DNA of 51,364 nucleotides from Sphingomonas pseudosanguinis (GTDB taxonomy: Bacteria; Pseudomonadota; Alphaproteobacteria; Sphingomonadales; Sphingomonadaceae). Below the pieces are notes generated by a model. That model made no database searches, was not told the origin of the DNA, and saw nothing but the letters and a program-made list of their open reading frames with translations. The stretch is taken from contig NZ_JACIDH010000021.1 in NCBI RefSeq assembly GCF_014196255.1, forward strand, positions 1-51,364, given 5' to 3'. The position numbers and the translations under genes were made by a program. Shown here one piece after another: positions 9,722 to 17,505 of this stretch (position 1 is its first letter; each line of letters opens with the position of its first letter).

Positions 9722-9855
9722 ATGGGGGAGGGCAAGGGGCCTCGCAGAGACCACCCTCCCCACCCCAACGGAAACGCATCGTTGCGACCTTGGCCTTTGA
9801 CGCGCGTTAACCCCGCGCCCCACAAAGGCCATCGTTCAACAGGGAGTACCCACCC

Positions 9856-10461
9856 ATGCGTTTCGTCCTTCCCGCCGCACTGGCGCTCGCCACCATCGCC
9901 GCCCCCGCCATCGCCCAGACCCAGCCGGGCGCCGCCGTTGCCTCGCGCGTCACCGCCGGCACCTATGCTGTCGACCCCGCCCATACCCAGGTCACCTGGG
10001 CCCTCAACCATATGGGCTTCACCATCCTGGAAGGGCAGTTCGGCGCGTCGGAAGGCTCGCTGACCCTCGACCCCGCCAAGCCCCAGGCGGCCAAGGTCGA
10101 CGTGACCTTCAAGATCGACGAACTGTCGGTCACCAGCGCCAAGTTCGCCGAGCATCTGAAGTCGAAGGATTTCTTCGATGCGGCCACTTATCCGACTGCG
10201 CGCTTGGTCTCGACCGGCGTCAAGGTCATGGGCAACAAGGCGGTCATCACCGGCAACCTGACCATCAAGGACCAGACCAAGCCGGTGACGCTGAACGCCA
10301 CCTTCTTCGGGGCAGGCACCAACCCGATGTCGAAGAAGCTGAACATCGGCTTCCGCGCGACCGGCAAGATCAAGCGTTCGGACTTCGGCGTCGGCGCCTA
10401 TGCCCCGGTCGTGGGGGACGAGGTCGACCTGACGATCAACGCCGCCTTCACCGCGCAGTAA
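9856..10461 (+). CDS. YceI family periplasmic protein
   Basis: This is a 201-residue exported protein. A signal peptide (MRFVLPAALALATIAAPAIA) has cleavage before QTQPGAAV. The mature part is a YceI-type lipocalin-like beta barrel. It has the family's opening GTYAVDPAHTQVTWALNHMG, the middle SAKFAEHLKSKDFFDAATYP and the closing FRATGKIKRSDFGVGAYAPV. YceI proteins bind polyisoprenoid or amphiphilic ligands, and some are induced by base or osmotic stress. The ligand here is unknown. The gene is monocistronic: repeats lie upstream and a hairpin downstream, where it converges on the BLUF gene. Confidence 0.93.
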   Translation: MRFVLPAALALATIAAPAIAQTQPGAAVASRVTAGTYAVDPAHTQVTWALNHMGFTILEGQFGASEGSLTLDPAKPQAAKVDVTFKIDELSVTSAKFAEHLKSKDFFDAATYPTARLVSTGVKVMGNKAVITGNLTIKDQTKPVTLNATFFGAGTNPMSKKLNIGFRATGKIKRSDFGVGAYAPVVGDEVDLTINAAFTAQ

Positions 10462-10475
10462 TCCGCCATTCGGTT

Positions 10476-10504
10476 CGCCCCTGGCCGCGATACGGCCGGG
10501 GGCG
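10476..10504. terminator. Hairpin between convergent yceI and BLUF genes
   Basis: The stem CGCCCC-T-GGCCG pairs with CGGCC-G-GGGGCG around the loop CGATA, 12 bp including one G-U. It sits between the two stop codons and could end transcripts from both sides. No U-tract follows, so factor-independent termination is uncertain. Confidence 0.5.
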
Positions 10505-10506
10505 GA

Positions 10507-10908
10507 TCAGAACAGGCGTTTCAGCCCCGCGAAACTCTCGAACGTCGCGCGCACCGCCGGCGACGCCTTCGCCGCCAGCCGCCCGATCCGGCCGATCAGG
10601 ACCGCACGGTCCTCGCCATCGCGGGCATGGCCCATCGCCCAGTTGCCGAACTCGCGCGCCACGACCATCCGGTCGGACAGGATTACCAGCGCGTGATGCC
10701 GGGGATCGGTGGCGATATGGCGATAGAGCCTCTCCACCGCCTCCACCTCGCCCTCCAGCGCCTGGAGGAAGCGTCGCCCGTCATAATAAAGCAGCCCGGT
10801 CACGCCCGACCGGGCGTTGTTACGGCGGGAGACATGCAGGATCGCATCCGGGTTGATCGCCCCGGGATCGCCCTTCACGCTGCTGATATAGACGAGTTGG
10901 CGTATCAT
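10507..10908 (-). CDS. Stand-alone BLUF-domain blue-light sensor
   Basis: This 133-residue FAD-binding photoreceptor has no attached output domain. By spacing against AppA, every key residue is present: Tyr7 (LVYIS), Asn31 (RRNNARSG), Gln49 (RRFLQALEG), and Trp90 and Met92 (FGNWAMG). The Tyr-Gln-flavin network that drives the red-shifted photocycle should therefore work. Residues after about 95 form a short helical tail. Stand-alone BLUF proteins signal by protein-protein contact, often to EAL/GGDEF or regulatory partners. The partner is not obvious here, although an EAL protein lies at 37-38 kb. It is divergent from the leuA leader. Confidence 0.93.
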   Translation of the reverse strand: MIRQLVYISSVKGDPGAINPDAILHVSRRNNARSGVTGLLYYDGRRFLQALEGEVEAVERLYRHIATDPRHHALVILSDRMVVAREFGNWAMGHARDGEDRAVLIGRIGRLAAKASPAVRATFESFAGLKRLF

Positions 10909-11025
10909 TCCGATGTTCGCGTGCCCGATGGTTGCCGGCGTCCAATCCCATCGATGCCGAGTGGCGACTTAACAAAGCGTGCACGCGCCCCCCGCCGGAT
11001 ATAGACAAGCCCGGCCCGACGCGGC

Positions 11026-11088
11026 ATGAACCGCTGCATCATGATCGCCGCGCTGCTGCTCCGTTCGCTTCGACTTATCCGCCCTTAG
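11026..11088 (+). CDS. leuL: Leucine-rich leader peptide of leuA
   Basis: This is a 20-codon ORF, MNRCIMIAALLLRSLRLIRP, ending 113 bases before leuA on the same strand. Five of its last eleven residues are Leu (LLLRSLRL), with three Ile as well. This is the expected layout for a leucine-sensing attenuator leader. Its stop codon (11086-11088) lies inside the first arm of a long hairpin (11078-11130). A -10-like TATAGA lies at 11000-11005, just upstream. Leader-peptide attenuation of leuA is established in several proteobacteria; assignment here is from sequence pattern only. Confidence 0.75.
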   Translation: MNRCIMIAALLLRSLRLIRP

Positions 11089-11130
11089 GGGAGGATCGGC
11101 GTGGCCATGCGCGACTTCCCTAAGGGCGGA
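11078..11130 (+). promoter_or_regulatory. leuA leader hairpin (putative attenuator)
   Basis: A perfect 13-bp inverted repeat, TCCGCCCTTAGGG and CCCTAAGGGCGGA, is separated by 27 bases and extendable inward by three pairs. The first arm overlaps the leader's last codons and stop. No U-tract follows, so it may be an anti- or pro-terminator element or act on translation. A second small hairpin (GCCGCG/CGCGGC, 11152-11175) precedes the leuA ribosome binding site. Confidence 0.6.
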
Positions 11131-11201
11131 ATGAACCATAAGCCTATCCCCGCCGCGCCCCTGGCCTGACGCGGCCGAGACTGCTGGAAGACCCGACGAT
11201 C

Positions 11202-12860
11202 ATGCTGCGCGATCCCTCGACCAAGTACCGCCCCTTCCCCACCATCGCCTTGCCCGACCGGCAGTGGCCGAACCGTACGATCACGAAAGCGCCGCGCTGG
11301 CTGTCGACCGATCTTCGCGACGGCAACCAGGCGCTGATCGATCCGATGGACGCCGAGAAGAAGACGCGGATGTTCGACCTGCTGGTCAAGGTCGGGCTGA
11401 AGGAGATCGAGGTCGGTTTCCCGAGCGCGGGCGCGACCGAGTTCGACTTCATCTCCGGCCTGATCCGCGAGGATCGCATCCCCGAGGACGTGACCATCCA
11501 GGTGCTGACCCAGTCGCGCCGCGACCTGATCGAGCGCAGCTTCGAAAGCCTGGAGGGCGCGCGCACCGCGATCGTCCATCTCTACAATGCGGTCAGCCCG
11601 GCGTGGCGCAAGATCGTGTTCGGCATGACCCGCGACGAGGTTCGCCAGATCGCCGTCGAAGGCGCCAAGATCCTGCGCGACGAAGCGGCCAAGCGGCCGA
11701 ACACCGACTGGTTCTTCGAATATAGCCCCGAGACCTTCTCGACCGCCGAGCTGGATTTCTCGGTCGAGGTCTGCGCCGCCGTCATGGACGTGCTGAAGCC
11801 GACGCCCGACCATCCGCTGATCCTGAACCTGCCCGCCACGGTCGAATGCGCGACCCCCAATGTCTATGCCGACCAGATCGAATGGTTCGGGCGCAACATC
11901 CCGAACCGCGATTCGGTGGTCATCTCGCTCCACACGCATAACGACCGGGGCACCGGCGTCGCCGCCGCCGAACTGGGCGTGATGGCGGGCGCGGACCGGG
12001 TCGAGGGCTGTCTGCTCGGCAATGGCGAGCGCACGGGCAATTGCGACCTCGTGACCGTCGCGCTCAACATGTACACGCAAGGCGTCGACCCCAAGCTCGA
12101 CCTGTCGGACATCGACGAGGTGGTGAACACGGTCAATTACTGCACCAACCTGCCCGTCCATCCGCGCACGCCCTATGCGGGTGACCTGGTCTTCACCGCC
12201 TTTTCGGGCAGCCATCAAGACGCGATCAAGAAGGGCTTTGCAGCCCAAGCGGCGCGCAACGACGATCTGTGGGAAGTGCCCTACCTCCCCATCGACCCCG
12301 CCGATCTCGGCCGTTCTTACGAAGCCGTCATCCGCGTCAATTCGCAGTCGGGCAAGGGCGGCGTCGCCTGGGTGATTGAGCAGGACAAGGGCTTGAAGCT
12401 GCCCAAGCGGCTCCAGGCCGATTTCAGCCGCCATGTCCAGGCGATGGCCGACGCGACCAGCCGCGAGCTCAACGCCGCCGATATCTGGGGCGGGTTCGAG
12501 GCGACCTATCTGCCGCGCGAGGGCGACCGGTTCGTGCTGCGCGATTATGAGGAAAGCGGCTCGACCGGCCAGCGGACCTTTATCGGCCGCGTGCAGGTGG
12601 ACGGCGAGGAACGCTCGATCTCGGGTCGCGGCAACGGCCTGATCTCCAGCGTGATCGCGGCGCTGGCTGACACGACCGGCCCGAACCTGGAAGTCATCGA
12701 CTATAACGAGCATGCCATCGGCCACGGCGCCGATGCGCAGGCCGCCGCCTATGTCGAGGCGCGCACCCCCGATGGCCGGGTGGTGTTCGGCGTCGGCCTC
12801 GACACCGACATCGCCACCGCCAGCGTTCGCGCGGTGCTGTCCGCCGCCAACCGGGCCTGA
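11202..12860 (+). CDS. leuA: 2-isopropylmalate synthase, type 2
   Basis: This 552-residue enzyme condenses acetyl-CoA with 2-oxoisovalerate, committing carbon to leucine. The N-terminal TIM barrel carries the metal and substrate motif [11 protein letters not shown]. Mid-barrel motifs are [14 protein letters not shown] and [19 protein letters not shown], whose HTHND histidines bind the divalent metal, and [19 protein letters not shown]-terminal regulatory domain from about residue 430 carries leucine feedback control. The long N-terminus and overall length match the type 2 (yeast/actinobacterial-like) family rather than enterobacterial LeuA. Translation starts at ATG 11202 after GGAAG. It is probably controlled by the upstream leader peptide. 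No leuBCD follow. Confidence 0.96.
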   Translation: MLRDPSTKYRPFPTIALPDRQWPNRTITKAPRWLSTDLRDGNQALIDPMDAEKKTRMFDLLVKVGLKEIEVGFPSAGATEFDFISGLIREDRIPEDVTIQVLTQSRRDLIERSFESLEGARTAIVHLYNAVSPAWRKIVFGMTRDEVRQIAVEGAKILRDEAAKRPNTDWFFEYSPETFSTAELDFSVEVCAAVMDVLKPTPDHPLILNLPATVECATPNVYADQIEWFGRNIPNRDSVVISLHTHNDRGTGVAAAELGVMAGADRVEGCLLGNGERTGNCDLVTVALNMYTQGVDPKLDLSDIDEVVNTVNYCTNLPVHPRTPYAGDLVFTAFSGSHQDAIKKGFAAQAARNDDLWEVPYLPIDPADLGRSYEAVIRVNSQSGKGGVAWVIEQDKGLKLPKRLQADFSRHVQAMADATSRELNAADIWGGFEATYLPREGDRFVLRDYEESGSTGQRTFIGRVQVDGEERSISGRGNGLISSVIAALADTTGPNLEVIDYNEHAIGHGADAQAAAYVEARTPDGRVVFGVGLDTDIATASVRAVLSAANRA

Positions 12861-12922
12861 TGCGCCCGACCTCTGCCCTTCTCGGCTAAGACGACGCGCC
12901 GTGCCGGCCATCGGAGCGTCAT

Positions 12923-12982
12923 TTCTTCCTCCCCTGCAAGGGGCGGTGACGGACCGAGGGTCTGACGCAGGGGTGTCCCGGC
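12923..12982. repeat. Family B repeat, partial copy
   Basis: The sequence has TTCCTCCCCTGCAAGGGG followed by a diverged middle and AGGGGTGTC. It corresponds to one half of the longer family B elements at 15384-15513 and 39923-40065. It fills much of the gap between leuA and the TonB-like gene. Confidence 0.65.
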
Positions 12983-12998
12983 TTATGGTGTTTCCATC

Positions 12999-13808
12999 AT
13001 GAGCCTCGACACCCCTGCCTCCCCTCCGTCGTCGCTCTGGAGCCTCATACCCGAGCGATACCGCGACCGGTTGCGCGAGCGCGGTGCCTCGCTGACGCTG
13101 ACGATCCTCGCGCATCTGCTGCTCGCCTGGCTGTTGCTGCACCTGGCGCCCAAGCTGATCACGCCAGACAAATCGCCTTCGCTCAGCACCTTTTCGGTCT
13201 CGCCCTCGAACGAGAATGCCGGCGCGCCGGTGCCCAAGACGCGCACCGTGACCCGCAAGCCCACCGCCGCCGGCGGGTCGAAGGCGCCCGCTACCGAGAA
13301 GCAGCCCGACACGCCGACGCCTCCGACCGAGAAGCCGGCGGAGACGACGCCGACCCCGGCCTGGCAATGGGGTGACAAGTCGCTGTTCGATGCGGGCAAC
13401 ATCGCCGCCCTGCCCAAGGGATCGGGCAAGGGCGTCGGGTCGAGCGAGGGCGACGATCGCGGCGAGGATACCGCCTCGGCCTATGGTCCCGGCGAAGGCC
13501 CCGGCGGCAAGCGCCTCTACAACGCGCAATGGTATCCGCGCCCGCCCAGCGATGCCGAACTGCGCGGCTATCTGCGCAACCCGCCGCCGCCGGGCAGCTG
13601 GGCGCTCATTGCATGCCGGACCATAGCCGATTACCGGGTCGAGAATTGCCAGATCCTGGGCGAGTCCCCCGCCGGTTCGGGCCTCGCCCGCTCGATGCGC
13701 GAGGCGGCGTGGCAATTCCGCGTCCGCGCGCCGCGCATCGGCGGCAAGGAAATGGTCGGCGAATGGGTACGCATCCGCATCGACTTCACCACCCGGGGCG
13801 GCGGCTGA
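12999..13808 (+). CDS. TonB-like inner-membrane anchored protein
   Basis: This is a 269-residue protein of TonB-like plan. It has a short Arg-rich cytoplasmic N-terminus, one transmembrane helix at about residues 33-52 (LTLTILAHLLLAWLLLHLAP), a long Pro/Thr/Lys-rich periplasmic spacer (about 60-125), and a compact C-terminal domain (about 170-269). That domain has paired basic/aromatic strands (LYNAQWYPRPPSDAELRGYL and SMREAAWQFRVRAPRIGGKE) resembling a TonB or TolA C-terminus. No exbB or exbD is adjacent, so it may borrow another energiser or act otherwise. The gene converges on the porin gene with only three bases between stops. No strong ribosome binding site is visible before the chosen ATG. 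Confidence 0.65.
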   Translation: MSLDTPASPPSSLWSLIPERYRDRLRERGASLTLTILAHLLLAWLLLHLAPKLITPDKSPSLSTFSVSPSNENAGAPVPKTRTVTRKPTAAGGSKAPATEKQPDTPTPPTEKPAETTPTPAWQWGDKSLFDAGNIAALPKGSGKGVGSSEGDDRGEDTASAYGPGEGPGGKRLYNAQWYPRPPSDAELRGYLRNPPPPGSWALIACRTIADYRVENCQILGESPAGSGLARSMREAAWQFRVRAPRIGGKEMVGEWVRIRIDFTTRGGG

Positions 13809-13811
13809 TCC

Positions 13812-15266
13812 TCAATAGGTGAATTGCAGCTGGGTGCGGATCAGGTCACCGGTCGCGCGGCCGGTCCGTCGCGAATCCGCCTCGCGCCGCTCCATCCGGG
13901 CATAGGCGAGCGTCAGTTCCAGCGCCTCGACCAGTTGCAGCTCGACGCCGGCCTCCCATTCGTCGGTTTCGAGCCGCGGCGCGTCGGCATTGGCCTTCCA
14001 CCCGCCGCGATAGCGCTGCCAGCGGACATAGGGAATGGCGCGGCCGACCGGGGTCCGCCCCAGATTGCCCATCAGCTGGACATAGCCACCGCCCAGCGGC
14101 GACGATCGCACCATGCGCAGATCGCTGTCGAACTGCGGGCCATAGCCGCTGGTCCATTCGGTCTGGATGCCAAAGGGCTGCGGATAGAGGATGGCGTGGA
14201 AACCGACGCGTTCGTCGCGATAGCTTTGCGTGCTGACCCCGCCGCTGCGCAGTTCGGGGCGGAAACGGTTGAACAGCGCCGACCCGCCGACCTCCAGCAC
14301 CTGCCCCCGGAACAAGGGACCCAGGCGATCGAGTTCGATCGGCCAGGTCGCCATCGCGACCTTCATCACCGTCGGGTTGCGCTCGGTGCGGTTGGTCCCC
14401 TGCCCGTTATAGACCGACAGTCCGAACGCGCCGTAATTGCCGAACAGCTTCTGCTTGGCCTTGGTCAGCCGGTCCCAGATCGCCTGGACGCGGTCGGGCG
14501 TGTAATAGAGGTTCATGCCGACATCGCGCTCGCCTGGCACGCCGCTGTTCATCGCATCGGACCGGTCGAACGGCACGCGGTTGGACGAGGATTGCAGATT
14601 CTCCCATCCGAACGGCACCTTGGACTGGCCGAAGCGCAGCCGCAGGCGGCGCTCGGGATCGAGGAACCAGTCGACATAGACGTCGCGCAGCTGGCCGAAA
14701 TTCTCGCGCCGTTCCGCACTCGACTGGTTGTTCACCGCCGTGCCGAAGTCGTGCTGGAAATAGAGTTGCAGCCGGTCGGTGATGTCGCCCTGCAGCACCA
14801 GCCGGACGCGGCGCAGCAGGAAGCCGCCATCCTCGTTGATCGAACTGTCATGCACCGAGCGCAGACGCGATCCGGTGTCGGACGGCGGGCCGTCCTCGTC
14901 CAGCACGGCATTGTAGCGCAGCTGCGTATAGCCGCGCAGGCGGAACCGTTCATACCAGGGCGCGCGGGCGGATGGAGGCTTGGCGGCGGCGATGCGCGGT
15001 GCCGGGGCGCTGGCCGGGGGCGTGGTCGCCGCCAGTTGCGGCTGGGCTGCGGGAGCGGCCGGGGCGGCGGGCGGGATCGCCGGTGCCGCGACGGTGACGG
15101 CCCCCTTTTGCGCGTCGGTCAGCGCCTTGATCTGCGCCTTCAGCTCATCGATCTGGCGTTGTAGCTCCTGCACCGTCTGCGCGGCGGCCGGCGCCGGGCA
15201 GATCGCCAGCGCGATGGTGGCGGCCAGCCCGTAGCGGGCACGATGGGGTTTCGACTTCATCACCAT
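13812..15266 (-). CDS. OprO/OprP-type phosphate/polyphosphate-selective porin
   Basis: This is a 484-residue outer-membrane porin. The start at 15266 follows AGGGCGG and gives a signal peptide ending PAPAAA before QTVQELQ. An N-terminal coiled coil (QELQRQIDELKAQIKALTDA) and a Pro/Ala linker precede the barrel, as is common for this family in alphaproteobacteria. Barrel repeats include FRLRGYTQLRYN, RRVRLVLQGDITDRLQLYFQ and LRFGQSKVPFGWENLQSS, the last being characteristic of phosphate-selective porins O/P. It ends RTQLQFTY with a terminal aromatic, the usual beta-signal. Four tandem PHO boxes lie 46-89 bases upstream, which supports phosphate-starvation control and hence phosphate or polyphosphate as substrate. 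Confidence 0.92.
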   Translation of the reverse strand: MVMKSKPHRARYGLAATIALAICPAPAAAQTVQELQRQIDELKAQIKALTDAQKGAVTVAAPAIPPAAPAAPAAQPQLAATTPPASAPAPRIAAAKPPSARAPWYERFRLRGYTQLRYNAVLDEDGPPSDTGSRLRSVHDSSINEDGGFLLRRVRLVLQGDITDRLQLYFQHDFGTAVNNQSSAERRENFGQLRDVYVDWFLDPERRLRLRFGQSKVPFGWENLQSSSNRVPFDRSDAMNSGVPGERDVGMNLYYTPDRVQAIWDRLTKAKQKLFGNYGAFGLSVYNGQGTNRTERNPTVMKVAMATWPIELDRLGPLFRGQVLEVGGSALFNRFRPELRSGGVSTQSYRDERVGFHAILYPQPFGIQTEWTSGYGPQFDSDLRMVRSSPLGGGYVQLMGNLGRTPVGRAIPYVRWQRYRGGWKANADAPRLETDEWEAGVELQLVEALELTLAYARMERREADSRRTGRATGDLIRTQLQFTY

Positions 15267-15311
15267 GCTGGTTCCGCCCTGTTTGCGGCGGCTTAGGCCA
15301 GCCCCCGGCCG

Positions 15312-15355
15312 GTTCGCAACAGATTGATGACAGTCCGGTGATAATTCGATGACAG
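15312..15355 (-). promoter_or_regulatory. Four tandem PHO boxes (PhoB sites) before the porin
   Basis: Read on the minus strand, this is four consecutive 11-base units: CTGTCATCGAA, TTATCACCGGA, CTGTCATCAAT and CTGTTGCGAAC. Units one and three share CTGTCATC, the PHO-box half-site, and all four keep the 11-base period. The last unit lies 46 bases from the porin start. PhoB binds such 11-bp direct repeats. Confidence 0.8.
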
Positions 15356-15383
15356 CGCTGGGCCACCGCCATGCGATGGACCC

Positions 15384-15513
15384 ATTCCTCACCTCGGGGG
15401 ACCAGCGAAGCTGGTGGAGGGGTGTCACCGGCTGCGATGACAGACTCATCTCTCAGGGGATGATACCCCTCCGTCAGGCCTTCGGCCTGCCACCTCCCCT
15501 TGCAGGGGAGGAA
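15384..15513. repeat. Family B repeat element, full length
   Basis: The two ends are inverted: one side reads GGGGGACCAGC-gaa-GCTGGTGGAGGGGTGTC, the other ACCCCTCCGTCAGGCC, TTC, GGCCTGCCACCTCCCC, then TTGCAGGGGAGGAA. It contains nested hairpins (CAGGCC-TTC-GGCCTG). It lies between the porin promoter and folB. Confidence 0.8.
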
Positions 15514-15525
15514 TGCCGATTGCTG

Positions 15526-15879
15526 CTAGCGCGCGCGGCGTATCTCACACCCGACCCGCGCGTCGGGGTAGATGCCGGTCTTCATCGACCGGACCGTCAC
15601 CATCTCCACGCGCGGATCGGTGAGGCACAGGGCCGCCACCGCTTCGCACAGGCTTTCCTGGAGCGCGAAGCCGGGTCCCTGCGCCATCGCCAATATGCCG
15701 TCGCGCAAGAAGTCGTAATCCAGCACCTCGTCGATCCGGTCGGCGCTGGGGGCAGCGGGATAGGTGACGGTCATCGCGACCGAAAGGCTGATCGGCTGTG
15801 GTTCGGCTTCGTGGGGGTGGATGCCGAGGCGCATCGCCAGACGCAGGTCCTCGAGCAATATCGTGTAGGTCGCGCTCAT
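15526..15879 (-). CDS. folB: Dihydroneopterin aldolase (FolB/FolX-like)
   Basis: This 117-residue tunnelling-fold protein is predicted to epimerise or cleave dihydroneopterin to 6-hydroxymethyl-dihydropterin. It has the family opening TILLEDLRLAMRLGIHPHEA, with the Glu-rich second strand. The C-terminal MVTVRSMKTGIYPDARVGCEI segment carries the conserved active-site Lys. Its start overlaps the SDR stop by four bases (ATGA), so the three pterin genes are translationally coupled. FolX, an epimerase, has the same fold and cannot be excluded. The 3' side runs into a family B repeat. Confidence 0.85.
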   Translation of the reverse strand: MSATYTILLEDLRLAMRLGIHPHEAEPQPISLSVAMTVTYPAAPSADRIDEVLDYDFLRDGILAMAQGPGFALQESLCEAVAALCLTDPRVEMVTVRSMKTGIYPDARVGCEIRRAR

Positions 15880-16622
15880 TCCCGCCCCTCGAACATCACA
15901 TCGCCGTCACGGCGGCAGAAGCGCTGCCCGCAATCGACATAGAGCGTCTGCCCGGCAATACCCCGCGCGGTCAGCAGGAAAGACACCGCCTCCGCCACCG
16001 CGTCCGCCCCGATCGGGCGGCCGAGCAGGTTCTTGATCGAGGCGGCGGCGAACTCTTCGTCGGACTGGTCGCCGCTTTGCAAAGTGAGGCCCGGCGCGAC
16101 CGCGTTCACCGCGATGCGTGGCGCCAGTCCTTGCGCCAGCATCGTGTTCGCCCCCGCCAGCGCGAACTTGGCGCAGCTATAGGCGAAGAAATCGGGGTTC
16201 GGATTGGCGAGCTTCTGGTCGAGGATGTCGACCACCGCGCCGTCCGCCACATCGTCCTGCCGCGCGAGCGCCGACGACAGCAAGGCAGGCGCGGCGGCGT
16301 TGATGGCGTAGAGCTTCGCCATCAGGCCCGCATTCGTTTGCGGCGGCCGGTCGAACGCGAACGCCGAGGCGGAGTTGACCAGCCCGTCGATAGGCCCGCC
16401 CGCCGCCACGCGGGCGCGCGTGAACAGCGCATCTATGTCGCGCAGCTCGGACAGGTCACCCTGCACCATCGGCGCATCCAGCTCCGCCGCCAGTGCCGCC
16501 GCCTCATCGACCGAGCCGTTATAATGGATCACCACCCGGTGCCCGTCCGCGACCAGCCGGCGCGCGATCGCCGCGCCGAGCCGCTTGGCCGCGCCCGTCA
16601 CCAGGACGGTGCGGCGGATCAT
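15876..16622 (-). CDS. folM: SDR family pteridine reductase-like (FolM-type)
   Basis: This is a 248-residue short-chain dehydrogenase. The cofactor motif TGAAKRLG (residues 9-16) is the TGX3RXG form typical of pteridine reductases (PTR1, FolM), rather than the usual TGXXXGXG. A catalytic Tyr and Lys sit in FFAYSCAKFALAGANTMLA. The active-site Ser is replaced by Asp (AVVDILDQKLANP), again as in the PTR1/FolM group. Its position between folE and folB, with four-base overlaps both sides, points to reduction of a dihydropterin or dihydrofolate to the tetrahydro form. The exact substrate (dihydromonapterin or dihydrofolate) is inference. Confidence 0.82.
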   Translation of the reverse strand: MIRRTVLVTGAAKRLGAAIARRLVADGHRVVIHYNGSVDEAAALAAELDAPMVQGDLSELRDIDALFTRARVAAGGPIDGLVNSASAFAFDRPPQTNAGLMAKLYAINAAAPALLSSALARQDDVADGAVVDILDQKLANPNPDFFAYSCAKFALAGANTMLAQGLAPRIAVNAVAPGLTLQSGDQSDEEFAAASIKNLLGRPIGADAVAEAVSFLLTARGIAGQTLYVDCGQRFCRRDGDVMFEGRE

Positions 16623-17245
16623 CCGGCCATGCCCATCAGCGACAGGACTTCCTTGCGGCTGCGATCATCGTCGCGGAACACGCCCATCATCCGGCTGGTC
16701 ACCATGGACACGCCCGGCGTGCGCACCCCGCGCGAGGTCATGCAGCCATGCGTCGCCTCGATCACCACCGCGACGCCCAGCGGCTTCAGATTCTCCCAGA
16801 TACAGTCGGCCACCTCGGCGGTCAGTCGCTCCTGCACCTGCAAGCGGCGCGCGAAACCATGCAGCACGCGCGCGAGCTTGGAGATGCCGACGACATGGTT
16901 GCGCGGCAGATAGGCGATATGCGCACGCCCGGTGATCGGGGCCATGTGATGTTCGCAATGCGATTGGAAGGGGATGTCCTTGAGCAGCACGATCTCGTCA
17001 TAGCCGCCGACCTCCTCGAACACCCGCGACAGGTGCACGGCGGGATCGTCGCCATAGCCGGCGCAATATTCGCGCCAGGCCCGCGCGACGCGCTTGGGCG
17101 TGTCGATCAACCCTTCGCGCGTGGGATCGTCGCCGGCCCAGGCGATGAGCGTACGGATCGCGTCGGCGACATGATCGGGCACGGCGATCTTGCCGTCCTG
17201 ACCGATCAGGTCGCCATCCTCCGGATCGCCATGCGCGCAGCTCAT
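16619..17245 (-). CDS. folE: GTP cyclohydrolase I, type IA
   Basis: This 208-residue enzyme converts GTP to 7,8-dihydroneopterin triphosphate, the entry to folate and pterin synthesis. The zinc-dependent type IA signature is present: SHCEHHMAPITGRAHIAYLP provides one Cys and the His pair, and EATHGCMTSRGV provides the second zinc Cys. Further motifs are VVGISKLARVLHGFARRLQVQERLT and SRMMGVFRDD. The start ATG follows AAGGAC. It leads the folE-SDR-folB operon, with the SDR start overlapping its stop. A 260-base gap with a long inverted repeat separates it from fghA upstream. Confidence 0.96.
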   Translation of the reverse strand: MSCAHGDPEDGDLIGQDGKIAVPDHVADAIRTLIAWAGDDPTREGLIDTPKRVARAWREYCAGYGDDPAVHLSRVFEEVGGYDEIVLLKDIPFQSHCEHHMAPITGRAHIAYLPRNHVVGISKLARVLHGFARRLQVQERLTAEVADCIWENLKPLGVAVVIEATHGCMTSRGVRTPGVSMVTSRMMGVFRDDDRSRKEVLSLMGMAG

Positions 17246-17384
17246 ATCAAGTCCTTCACTACAAAGCCGGTGCGATAGCGTATCGATTGCCGGGGTGCAA
17301 AACGGGCAACACCTTAACCCACATCACGATTTCGGGTTCAGTGCGGCGTTGCATTCTGACCCACGCCCGGCCTTCGCCACCGCC

Positions 17385-17474
17385 CCGTTCAGCCTGAGCG
17401 CAGTCGAAGGCCATGCTATAAGGGCTGAGCCCAGGCGTATTCCCTTGGCCTTCGACTGCGCTCAGGCCGAACGG
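17385..17474. repeat. Long inverted repeat between fghA and folE
   Basis: Two 28-base arms (17385-17412 and 17447-17474) are inverted complements at 27 of 28 positions around a 34-base spacer. Each arm holds the core CCTGAGCGCAGTCGAAGG or its complement. Such elements are common between genes in sphingomonads and related proteobacteria. It occupies most of the 260-base gap and could insulate the folE operon from the C1 operon. Confidence 0.85.
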
Positions 17475-17505
17475 AGGGAGGGACGCTTGGCCCGGTGGGC
17501 AGAAA

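Noticed and set aside
11085..13715. An 876-codon open frame antisense to leuA
   Set aside because: It is the complement of the leuA reading frame in GC-rich DNA, Arg/Gly-rich with no domain motif, while leuA is complete and unmistakable.
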